From NCBI GenBank assembly GCA_028282545.1, contig JANQHT010000105.1, positions 1-45,432 on the forward strand: 45,432 nt of DNA, given 5' to 3'. Source of the stretch: Spirochaetales bacterium (GTDB taxonomy: Bacteria > Spirochaetota > Spirochaetia > DSM-27196 > Alkalispirochaetaceae). Each line of letters opens with the position of its first letter. Within the stretch, counting starts at the first letter, position 1. Below, piece after piece: positions 9,317 to 17,400 of the stretch. The position numbers were made by a program, and so were the translations under genes. Under the pieces are notes generated by a model. It made no database searches and had not been told where the DNA came from. It saw only the letters and a program-made list of their open reading frames with translations.

Positions 9317-10813
9317 TTAGTATTCGACCTTCGTCTTGATGGTGAACGTACCGGCGCTGTTGGTGGTCTCACCACGCGCAGCTTCGTATACATACGTACC
9401 GGTGGCATCGTAAACCGGGTCATCCTGGCTGTTGAGCAGGTTACCACTCGAGTACTCGAGGGTGAAGGTGGTGGCCGGGATGATTTCGATGTCGGTACCG
9501 ACCTTCATCGTGAGCCCTTCACTGTCAACTCCGTCTTTGTTATCTGTGTCCATGTCGGTGTCACCGTACATCACACCAAAGAAGGGGCTGATTTCGCCGA
9601 GGTCGGCGTCAATCTCAGCACCGAAAGCAACCTTGCTTTTGTCGACGTCGGTTCCAGCGGTCGTCTGCGTTTCCGTGTAGTACTCGAAGAGCACCGCTGC
9701 ACCGATGACCGGGAAGAGACCGTCGTCGCCGCCGTCTTCAGCGAGACCTGCGCGAACCCACATGTAGCTCTTGGAGGTGTCGTCACCAGCCTGGACGTCG
9801 TTACCAAGTCCGACTTCGAGACCAACACCGGCCTGCGTATCGTCGTTACCGTCGGCGTCGAAGACCTCGAGGTCATCCGCGCCCCATTCGACGTTGGCAC
9901 CGACCACAACTTCGTAGTCGAAACCACCTTCCCGACCGGAAGTGGAGCTGTCAGTGTCGCCGGCACCCTTGTCGTTGAACAGATCAAGGCCAACAAACGG
10001 GACAAGCGTCATCATGTCGTCGAGCGGCATTTCGTACTTGACTCCGAGGCCGATAAAGCCGTCGTCGCCAAAGTCACCCTGTTCCTCGGGGTCGTTCACA
10101 TCGGTGGTTGAGCCTACACCGCGAAGCGCAGCAGCGAGGTCGAGCGTGATGGTAAGCGCATCGATCTCGGTTTCGGTCAGGATGGCGCCCTTGTAGTTGT
10201 TCCAGACGTTGTCCGACCAGTCGTTGGCGGTCGAACCGTCACCGTCAACGTCGTTACCAAGGCTGGCGATCACGAGTTCGATGTTGGTGGTGGCCACGTC
10301 GAAACCGAGCGCTACGCTGGCGCCTTCGTTACCTTCGGAAAGGGCATCACCGAGGCCGAGGATCGTTTCATCAACACCGATCTTCGTTTCCGCTTCGTTG
10401 ATGTCGTTCTCAGCGGTGGCAATCACGATGTACGCGGGGCCAAGGAAGACCTTGGCAGTAATTTCGCCGTTGTCACCGCCGAATGCCGGGCCAGTTTCTT
10501 CGGAGCCGTCCGCTTCCATAATAAGCTTGAGCTCTTCGATCTTGATGTAGCCATACATCTGACCTTCGCCAAACTCTTTGTCCTGCTCTTCAATGAACTC
10601 GATCTCAATGTCGATGTCATTTGCGAGCGAAAAACCGGTGGTGGGGCCGTCAGCGGGGCCTCCTGGGACAGCTGAAGTGGTGAGCCCGTCCAGGTTAACC
10701 CCAAAGGTAGCGGATGCTTCAGCTTCAATCGTCCACTCGGTCCCAATGGGTTCCGCAGAGGCCATGGCTGCTACCATGAGCAATGCGAGCAGTGCGAGAG
10801 AAAACTTTCTCAT
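9317..10813 (-). CDS. Outer-membrane beta-barrel protein (porin-like)
   Basis: The 498-residue protein has a clear signal peptide (MRKFSLALLALLMVAAMASA, cleavage before EPIG). The mature chain is highly acidic, rich in Gly, Asp and alternating hydrophobic residues, as in a beta-barrel, and ends in a beta strand with a terminal aromatic residue (TIKTKVEY), the usual signal for outer-membrane assembly. Several predicted loops are Asp-rich (DVDGDGSTAND, FDADGNDDTQ, DTDMDTDNKDG) and resemble calcium-binding DxDxDG loops. The start is fixed by GAGGAGGAA before the ATG; the frame extends further upstream without support. It has a near-consensus promoter and its own terminator, suggesting a monocistronic, strongly expressed major surface protein. 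It probably forms a pore; substrate unknown, and no family name can be given from sequence alone. Confidence 0.8.
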   Translation of the reverse strand: MRKFSLALLALLMVAAMASAEPIGTEWTIEAEASATFGVNLDGLTTSAVPGGPADGPTTGFSLANDIDIEIEFIEEQDKEFGEGQMYGYIKIEELKLIMEADGSEETGPAFGGDNGEITAKVFLGPAYIVIATAENDINEAETKIGVDETILGLGDALSEGNEGASVALGFDVATTNIELVIASLGNDVDGDGSTANDWSDNVWNNYKGAILTETEIDALTITLDLAAALRGVGSTTDVNDPEEQGDFGDDGFIGLGVKYEMPLDDMMTLVPFVGLDLFNDKGAGDTDSSTSGREGGFDYEVVVGANVEWGADDLEVFDADGNDDTQAGVGLEVGLGNDVQAGDDTSKSYMWVRAGLAEDGGDDGLFPVIGAAVLFEYYTETQTTAGTDVDKSKVAFGAEIDADLGEISPFFGVMYGDTDMDTDNKDGVDSEGLTMKVGTDIEIIPATTFTLEYSSGNLLNSQDDPVYDATGTYVYEAARGETTNSAGTFTIKTKVEY

Positions 10814-10888
10814 TACCAATTCCTCCTCGAAATTGTCGGGGCTACCGAGCCTACGGCCTGTTACACCCCTAGATCTTAGGTTTGACGT

Positions 10889-10917
10889 AGTATAGCAACC
10901 GCGAAATTTGCTGTCAA
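10889..10917 (-). promoter_or_regulatory. Strong sigma-70 promoter for the outer-membrane protein gene
   Basis: Minus-strand TTGACA (10912-10917) is a perfect -35, followed after 17 nt by TATACT (10889-10894), five of six consensus bases. The start codon is at 10813, leaving a 5' leader of about 70 nt that carries an AGGAGG ribosome-binding site. This is the best-matching promoter in the window and fits an abundant surface protein. Confidence 0.88.
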
Positions 10918-11048
10918 GGAATTGTTGACCCTTGGCCGACAAACTTGCAGCCCTACATCACCCGTTCCTGTAAACAGACAGCGCCAGAAATGGTTACAAA
11001 GAGGTCCCTGCAGTCGTCGTATTGGACATTTCGGAGTACACTTAGCGC

Positions 11049-11987
11049 GTGACCGGACTCGAAACGCAGATCTCCGGCGACTGGTTCGATATCCGCGAGC
11101 GAATCCGCAAAACGGACGAGATCCTCGCGCTCCTGTGGCCGGACGAAGCGAATACATCGGGACTCTTCTCGCGTGTTGCCACCGCCCTTGAAGCGGCGTT
11201 CGAAGGCGGCATCGTCGAATACAAGAACAACGTGGTCCGGCGCATCGGTTCAGTCCTGGAAGAGGCGGCGTTTTCGAGCGAGTTCGTCAAGAAGATCCCG
11301 AATCTGGTGGAAGAGACGCAGGCGCTGATCTATGCGACGGCCCTGGAGCGGGGAATCCTCGCCCAGGAGGTTCGCCTGGTGCCGGACCGCGACGAAAGTG
11401 AAGATGCAGAGCCGGCGACGATGAGCGACGCCCACATCAAATCGATCATCGCGGACGTGAAGGAGATCGTTGCCAACGATCCGTCGGCGAGGATGAACAA
11501 CGCAATCAAGAACATCCTTCTGCAGCTCAACAAGTACCGGGACGAGGTGAACGCATTCAGCAGCCTCAAAGCGAAATCGGACCCGGATCGCCTGGAGGCG
11601 ATCACCAAGAACTTCCAGGCAAGCTTCGGCAACATCTTTGACAGCATTCGTCGCAACTACAGTCAGTTCCAAGAGGAGCAGCGCCTCTCCATGCGCCGGG
11701 AGCGCGGGGACGTTATCAAGCGAACCGACACGACGGCGCTGCAGAAACACCTGGCGTCGGAGATCGAGGACTTCAGTCGGGTCAGGTCAACGCTCGTCCA
11801 CGTGTCGCGCGAGCACTACCACATGCGGGAGCCGCTGGTGAAACTGGGCGAGTCGCTGGCACAAACGGAAGCGCTTCTGGAAGAGGAAGTGGCCCTGGCG
11901 GAAAACGCGAGCGGGAGCGAAATGGCGGGGGCGGCGCTCCTCCGCCTGTTGGCCCGGGAGATTGCGAGGATTCTGCGGGGCGAATAG
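11049..11987 (+). CDS. Helical cytoplasmic protein of unknown function
   Basis: I do not recognise the family. The 312-residue product has no signal peptide or membrane segment and is predicted almost wholly helical, with coiled-coil-like stretches (about 1-90, 130-240 and 245-300) and many charged residues (RERGDVIKRTDTTALQKHLA; SLAQTEALLEEEVALAENAS). An acidic, flexible segment near 110-125 (DRDESEDAEPA) separates an N-terminal from a central helical region. The start is GTG at 11049; a TACACT -10-like box ends 6 nt upstream and no ribosome-binding site is visible, so the transcript may be leaderless. It could be a scaffold or a structural cytoplasmic protein, but nothing in the sequence shows which. 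It stands alone between divergent and convergent neighbours. Confidence 0.7.
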   Translation: MTGLETQISGDWFDIRERIRKTDEILALLWPDEANTSGLFSRVATALEAAFEGGIVEYKNNVVRRIGSVLEEAAFSSEFVKKIPNLVEETQALIYATALERGILAQEVRLVPDRDESEDAEPATMSDAHIKSIIADVKEIVANDPSARMNNAIKNILLQLNKYRDEVNAFSSLKAKSDPDRLEAITKNFQASFGNIFDSIRRNYSQFQEEQRLSMRRERGDVIKRTDTTALQKHLASEIEDFSRVRSTLVHVSREHYHMREPLVKLGESLAQTEALLEEEVALAENASGSEMAGAALLRLLAREIARILRGE

Positions 11988-12069
11988 GTTCACGCCCCGG
12001 CGCGGAGTGGGAGGGGCGGGCCGCTGGACGCCGGCGCGCGGGGTGTACGACGCAAGCCGCCCGGCGCCC

Positions 12070-13221
12070 CTAGACCAATTCGTCGCGCCCCTGCTCCTTC
12101 ATCGTTTCAACCGCTTCCTTGACGAGCTGACCGCGCTCCCTACCGAGAACAAGCACACGACCGTTCTTCACGATGACCGAAACGTCATTCACGCCGCAAA
12201 TCGCCACAGGGAGTTCGCTGTACACGTAGTTTGTGGAACTTTCGATCTGGATGACCGGCGCCGCCTTCCCATCCGCCGGCGTCAGGGCGTTTCCGTCCTG
12301 GGGTTTCACAACGCCGTCACGGAGGAGCTGCGCCATTTCATCCCAGCTTCCGATGTCGTTCCACGTAAAATCGGCCTCCACGACGGCGGCGCGCGTACTG
12401 CGTTCCATGACGGCATAGTCGATCGAGATTTTCGGCAGCTTCGCGTAGAGCTGGTCCAGGAAACCCGACTTCCACGCCACCGTGATACCTTCGTGGTTGA
12501 CCAATGGGAGCTTTGTCCGGCGCTCCTCGAAGGGAAGTGTTTCGATGCGGCTGAAGGATTCGACAATCTCCGGCTGATACTGTTCGAGTTCCGCGGTCAG
12601 CACGTCGTTCTTGAAGACAAACATCCCGCTGTTCCACAGGTAGTTGCCGGCGGCGACGTAGGAACGGGCCGTTTCGGAATCGGGCTTCTCCTTGAAGGCG
12701 TTCACCCGACGTCCCGGCGGCAGGGCGTCCCCGGCCTCGATGTAGCCGTATCCCGTTTCCGGACGAGTCGGCACGATCCCGAAGGTTACCAGGTGATCCT
12801 GGCGAGCCAGTTCAGTGGCCTTTCCAACGGCCCCGCGGAACGCTTCTATCGGGGTGATCAGGTGATCCGCCGCCAGCACCACCGTCGTCTCTTCAAAGGC
12901 GCCCACGTCTTTCAAGTACGCTACGGCAAATCCCAGGGCCGGCGCGGTGTTGCGCATCTGCGGTTCCGGGAGAATGACGATGCGCTCCCGGAGTCGACCC
13001 AGTTTCAAACACTCGGTGAGAATCCCCGGGACCTGCGTGTTGTGCGTAACGATGACGATGCTCCCGCCTCCGGAGGAGATCTCGGCGGCGCGTTCTACGG
13101 TCATGAGGAGAAGCGATTGCCCCGTGCCGGGGTCGAGAAACTGCTTGGGGCAGGCCTGCACCGAGGCGGGCCACAGTCGAGTACCGGATCCTCCCGCGAG
13201 AATCACCACGTTTTCAACCAT
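12070..13221 (-). CDS. manC: Mannose-1-phosphate guanylyltransferase (GDP-mannose pyrophosphorylase)
   Basis: The enzyme joins GTP and mannose-1-phosphate to make GDP-mannose for surface polysaccharides. The 383-residue protein is a single-domain pyrophosphorylase of normal length. Visible motifs are the nucleotide-binding loop ILAGGSGTRLWP with Lys in PKQF, LAADHLI, the mannose-1-phosphate site FKEKPD, NSGMFVF, IDYAVMER and FTWNDIGSWD, then a C-terminal left-handed helix region. No phosphomannose isomerase domain is attached, so isomerase activity must come from elsewhere. GGGAGA stands before the ATG. The start region is a near-copy of a segment 67 nt upstream, which encodes a 24-residue hydrophobic ORF overlapping this gene by 8 nt. 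Confidence 0.93.
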   Translation of the reverse strand: MVENVVILAGGSGTRLWPASVQACPKQFLDPGTGQSLLLMTVERAAEISSGGGSIVIVTHNTQVPGILTECLKLGRLRERIVILPEPQMRNTAPALGFAVAYLKDVGAFEETTVVLAADHLITPIEAFRGAVGKATELARQDHLVTFGIVPTRPETGYGYIEAGDALPPGRRVNAFKEKPDSETARSYVAAGNYLWNSGMFVFKNDVLTAELEQYQPEIVESFSRIETLPFEERRTKLPLVNHEGITVAWKSGFLDQLYAKLPKISIDYAVMERSTRAAVVEADFTWNDIGSWDEMAQLLRDGVVKPQDGNALTPADGKAAPVIQIESSTNYVYSELPVAICGVNDVSVIVKNGRVLVLGRERGQLVKEAVETMKEQGRDELV

Positions 13222-13298
13222 TATCGTCTCCCACCACGACCAATACGACCGCGACCAATACCGCGATAATCGCCACGTTTCCAACCATCATCGTCTCC
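13194..13298 (-). repeat. 38-nt imperfect direct repeat covering two start regions
   Basis: The segments 13194-13231 and 13261-13298 match at 34 of 38 positions at a period of 67 nt. Each contains GGAGACGAT, an ATGGTTG start and the first codons. Between them lies a 15-nt tandem repeat (13233-13247 and 13248-13262, 13 of 15 identical). This looks like a local duplication of the manC translation start. Confidence 0.85.
13214..13288 (-). CDS. Possible 24-residue hydrophobic leader peptide of manC
   Basis: A 25-codon frame begins ATG GTT at 13288 (a second ATG lies just before, at 13291) behind AAGGAG, a good ribosome-binding site. It encodes MVGNVAIIAVLVAVVLVVVG plus DDNG, a single membrane-spanning stretch with an acidic end. 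Its TGA overlaps the first codons of manC by 8 nt, so translation could be coupled. The first residues mirror those of ManC (MVENVVILAG), because the DNA is a duplication. It may be a real small membrane peptide, a translational leader, or merely a by-product of the duplication; only the ribosome-binding site and overlap favour expression. Confidence 0.45.
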   Translation of the reverse strand: MVGNVAIIAVLVAVVLVVVGDDNG

Positions 13299-13326
13299 TT
13301 TGCCGCTACTATAACGGAAGTCCGTG

Positions 13327-13356
13327 TTGACCGCTACTTTTGGGCCGCCGTAAAAT
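13327..13356 (+). promoter_or_regulatory. Sigma-70 promoter for ilvE, leaderless spacing
   Basis: TTGACC (13327-13332) and TAAAAT (13351-13356) are 18 nt apart. The ATG of ilvE begins at 13362, six bases after the end of the -10, which is the expected transcription start itself. No SD sequence is present. This is the clearest leaderless configuration on the plus strand. Confidence 0.65.
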
Positions 13357-13361
13357 AGCGT

Positions 13362-14456
13362 ATGGCAGCATCATTCTCTCTGAGTCTCTATCCGTGGATA
13401 TACCTCGCCAAGTACACCGAAGGCGGTGTGTGGTTGGAAGAGTACCGCGAACAGGATCATTTCTCACCGGCCGAAGAAGCGGAACTTTCGAGCGAGGCCC
13501 GCGCCGATCTCATGGAACGACGCAACAACTTCGAAGGGCTTCCCCACGTGAATTACACGACCCAATACGGAATGGGGTGTTTTGAAGGGCTCAAAGCGTT
13601 TCCCCAGCGGGACGGTTCGCTCAAGCTGTTTCGCCCGGACAGGAACGGCGAGCGCATGCACCGCTCCATGGCGGGACTCGAAATGCCGGCCTTCCCGGTC
13701 GCGATGTTCCTTGAGGCGGCTATTGGAACGGTGCGCCGCAACCAGGAGATCGGCTTTGCGCCGGCCTACGACGCTGCCTGGGAAACGGACAATTTTCTGA
13801 CCGCGCAATCGGTCTATCTCCGACCGTTCAGCTACTCGGAACCGGGTATCGGTCTCAACTTGTCGGCCAATCCGTGGGTTGTCATCCCGACGACCCCGGT
13901 GGGAAGCTATTTCGACCCGGACAGTTCGAACAAGGCGATCACCACCGACAAGGTACGCGCCACGCGGGGCGGTACGGGTTGGATCAAGTGTGACGCCAAC
14001 TACGTTATTCCCACGCTCGTCAAACACGCGGTACAGAGACAGGGCTACATGGAAGCGATATTCCTCGATGCCAAAACCGGGACGTTCGTCGAAGAGGGGT
14101 CATCGAGCAACATCTTCTTTCTGCTGAAAAACGGGACGCTGGTCACGCCGGCGTTGGAAGACACGATCCTGCCCGGCATTACCCGCGAAACGCTTCTGCA
14201 GCTCGCCCGGGACCGAGGTGTCAAAACCGAGGAACGGCGGATCTCGATCGATGAAGTGATGTCGGAGGCGACCGAAGCGTTCGTGTCGGGCACTGCGGCG
14301 GGCCTCTCCTATCTCGAGTCGATTACCCACAAGGGCAATGAGCGCGAGTTGAACAACGGCGAGATGGGTGAACTCACGCGAGACCTACTGCTCGAACTCA
14401 AGGGGATACAGTACGGATCGGTGGAAGATCGGCACGGTTGGATGGTGCCGGTCTAG
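13362..14456 (+). CDS. ilvE: Branched-chain amino acid aminotransferase
   Basis: This PLP enzyme (fold type IV) interconverts Leu, Ile and Val with their 2-keto acids using glutamate/2-oxoglutarate. The 364-residue product matches the long branched-chain aminotransferase class. Visible motifs are YGMGCFEGLKAF, LFRPDRNGERMHRS, SVYLRPFSYSEPG, the catalytic-lysine region RGGTGWIKCDANYVIPT, the phosphate-binding EEGSSSNIFF, and VTPALEDTILPGITRETLL. The translation start is at the expected transcription start of a TTGACC/TAAAAT promoter. Its TAG stop and that of the convergent flcA-like gene interlock in one CTAG. No other branched-chain amino acid genes are nearby, so it probably acts both in synthesis and degradation. 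Confidence 0.95.
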   Translation: MAASFSLSLYPWIYLAKYTEGGVWLEEYREQDHFSPAEEAELSSEARADLMERRNNFEGLPHVNYTTQYGMGCFEGLKAFPQRDGSLKLFRPDRNGERMHRSMAGLEMPAFPVAMFLEAAIGTVRRNQEIGFAPAYDAAWETDNFLTAQSVYLRPFSYSEPGIGLNLSANPWVVIPTTPVGSYFDPDSSNKAITTDKVRATRGGTGWIKCDANYVIPTLVKHAVQRQGYMEAIFLDAKTGTFVEEGSSSNIFFLLKNGTLVTPALEDTILPGITRETLLQLARDRGVKTEERRISIDEVMSEATEAFVSGTAAGLSYLESITHKGNERELNNGEMGELTRDLLLELKGIQYGSVEDRHGWMVPV

Positions 14457-17400
14457 AAAAGCACCTGGTTTGGATCGCGGGGTATTCCGCTGTGGATCTG
14501 CGGCTCAAACTCCTCCGACGGATAGAGGATCTCCCGGATGTTGAGGTACGCCAGGTTGCGGGCCAGGGCGCGTACTCCCGAGTCGGGGTCCCTCAGGTAG
14601 TTCTCACCGAGTTCAGCCGATTCCTGGAGATAGTACAACGCCTCTGAGAATTGCCCTGTTCGCGTAACGTCCTGCTCGGATATGCGAAAAAGCGTCACCC
14701 CGAGGTTGTTCTGCACACGGATAAGGTACTCGACGAGCGCGCGGTGCTGGGGATCCTCATCGACCATCAGGTTCGCCGTCCGGTCTCGTTCGGTAATCAG
14801 ACCGTCCAGGAGCCGCCTGTAGAATGCCTCCGCCGCAAAGAAGTTCGACCGTTTGTAGAGCGTATTCGCCCGGGCATAGAGGATGTTGCGGTTTGTCGCG
14901 AAGGGATTGGTAGCGCCGATCTCGAAGAAGTGGTCCACCGCCTCGCCGAACCGATCGCGTCGGTAGTGGACGTACCCGCGCTTGTACTCGCCCGAATCGG
15001 TGACGTAGCCCTCGTCGGCCGCGCGGTCGTACAGCTCCAGAGCGCGGTCCAGGTCACCGCCGTAGTAGTACTCTATGTCGCCGAGTCCGGCGTAGAGGCG
15101 TGCGAGGTCCGCGTTTTGCGGGATATACCGGACGCGGCGTCCCTCCTCGTACCGACGGCGAGCGAGATCGAACTCGGAGCGGGCGGTGAGTATCTCCCCC
15201 TCCTGCAGTTCGAACTCGCCGCGTCGGACCAGGGTATCGATGTACATCTCGAGACGGCGGCGATCGAGCGGTTCGGCGACTTCGAAGCGCTCCTTGGCAT
15301 AGTCGAGGGCAGCCTCCTCGTCGACCGGCGCTTCGTTCATCCGGTTGTACCGCGCCATCTCGTAGTAGACCTCGGGTACCGCCGGCCCCGCTTCGCTGGC
15401 ACGAACCAGCATGTCTCGAACGCGGCCGTAACCGCCGTTGTCGAGCAGATAGCCGGCGGCTTCCGCGTAGATCTCCGCGTCAACCTCGGAACCGGGCGAC
15501 ATTACCTCGAAGATGTTCACAACTTCGCGCACCCGTTCCTCGTTCCCGGTACGAACGAAATAGCGCAGAAAGCGCATGAGGATTTCGTCGGTATCGCCGT
15601 ACCGGTTCAGCATGGTTGCGAAGGTCAAGCGGGCGTCTTCATGGCGGTTTGCATCCTCCTGGGCCCAGCGCGTGAAGTTGTCTCCCCGTGCGAGAAGCGC
15701 ATCATAGTTGGACTCGTCGCCGAACAGAATGATCGAATACAAGTCGTCGGCACGTTCGTAGTTCGCCAGAACCTCAGATTGCAACGCCGCATAGTCCATG
15801 ATGGCCGGTGTGTCGACGTTCAACGCGTCGTACACGCGGCGTTCGACCCCGTTGTCGCTCATCATTTCGATCAGTCCCCGTTGACGAACCTTGGTCTGCA
15901 GGAAGTCGCGTCGGACCGGGTCCATGCCGAACACGAGTTGGTCGTACTTCTCGACGGCAAGATCGTATTGTCGCTTCTCAACGAAACCTTCCGCGTATCG
16001 TGAGAACCAATCATCACGAGGACGAAGCTCCCAGGCACGTAGAAACGTTTCGTTGGCGGGAACGTACCGTTCGGCAACGAGATCCTCGTACCCGCGGCGA
16101 TAGAGGACCTGAGCGTGGATCGGCTGGTACACAAAGCGGAAGAGCAGGAAGCCGACCAAGGCGGAGACGACCGTTACGATCATGGCCACGCGGAGTACCG
16201 GCAATACGTAGTTCGTAAACCGATACGCAAAGGTGCGCGTCTGTTCCTCGAAATCAAGTCCGGTCCGCTTTTGATACCCCTTGGGGACGGCTATCCGTTT
16301 GTCGAGGATACGGCTCGCAACTTCCGCGATCCTGGCGGGTTCGCTACCCTGAACGAGGAGATCGATCAGTTTGTTCTGGTCTTCGGTAGATCCTTGGCCG
16401 TTGCCGACGATCTCCGCCACCGGTGTTTTTACATTGAGTGGCAGGGAATCGAGCGTCTTGCGAATGTGATCGAACTCGGTATCAGAGAAGTCGCGATCCG
16501 GGGCCTCCCCCGCAACGTCTTCGAGTTCTTCCGAAGCAACGGCGCCTCCGCCCTCCTCTTCCAGTCCGGCGAAGTCTTCCAGAGACTCCTCGGATAGATC
16601 AAAGCCCTCGCCAAAATCATCAAGGCTGAAATTCTCGTCGCCGATCTCGTTCAGCGATTCGTCCACGGCGGGCAGATCGTACGCGTCGTCGCCCCCCTCG
16701 AAGGGATCTGCCGAGAGCGAGTCGGCATCTATGTCCAGACCGTCGGAGTCGCCGAACTCAGCCGCGACCTGATCCGCGAAGTCCGCGCCAAAACTGTCGC
16801 TGACATCGATGTCGTCAAGGTCGCCGAGATCCTCGAAACCTCCGCCTTCCGCCGCTTCGGCCGACGCGTCGTCAATCTCTCCGGGCTCACCGAAGGCTTC
16901 GTCATCGAGGTCGCCTATCGCTTCGTCGCCACCAAGGGCTCCCAGGTCACCAAGATCGGCTTCGCCGATACCGCCCAGGCCACCGAGATCGCCCAAATCG
17001 CCAAGGTCCTCATCGCCTTCGCCAAGGTCCTCATCGCCTTCGCCAAGGTCCTCATCGCCTTCGCCAAGGTCTCCCAGGTCCTCACCACCGCCCAGATCTC
17101 CGAGGTCACCAAGTTCGCCTTCGCCCGCGCCCGATTCTTCAATCGCAGCGACTTCTCCGGCGTCCAGATCTCCCAGGTCACCAAGATCGCCCAGATCAGC
17201 GTCGTTCGCTGCCAACCCTTCGATCCCCGCGGGTTCATCGCCGGTTTCGTCGCGTAGGTCATCGAGATCATTCAGGTCACCCAACTCGGCGTCGCCGCCA
17301 ATGTCGCCTAGATCGCCGAGATCTTCATCACCGCCCATATCTCCGAGGTCACCCAGATCACCGAGTTCCTCATCGCCACCCAGATCTCCCAGGTCGTCAA

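Noticed and set aside
11988..12069. GC-rich intergenic hairpins as a terminator or small RNA
   Set aside because: Several imperfect GC stems can be drawn but none has a T-tract, clear promoter or convincing symmetry.
11962..13269. A 435-codon plus-strand frame
   Set aside because: It is antisense to manC, which carries all family motifs.
14651..16003. A 450-codon plus-strand frame
   Set aside because: It is antisense to the TPR part of the flcA-like gene and has no initiation signal or recognisable domain.
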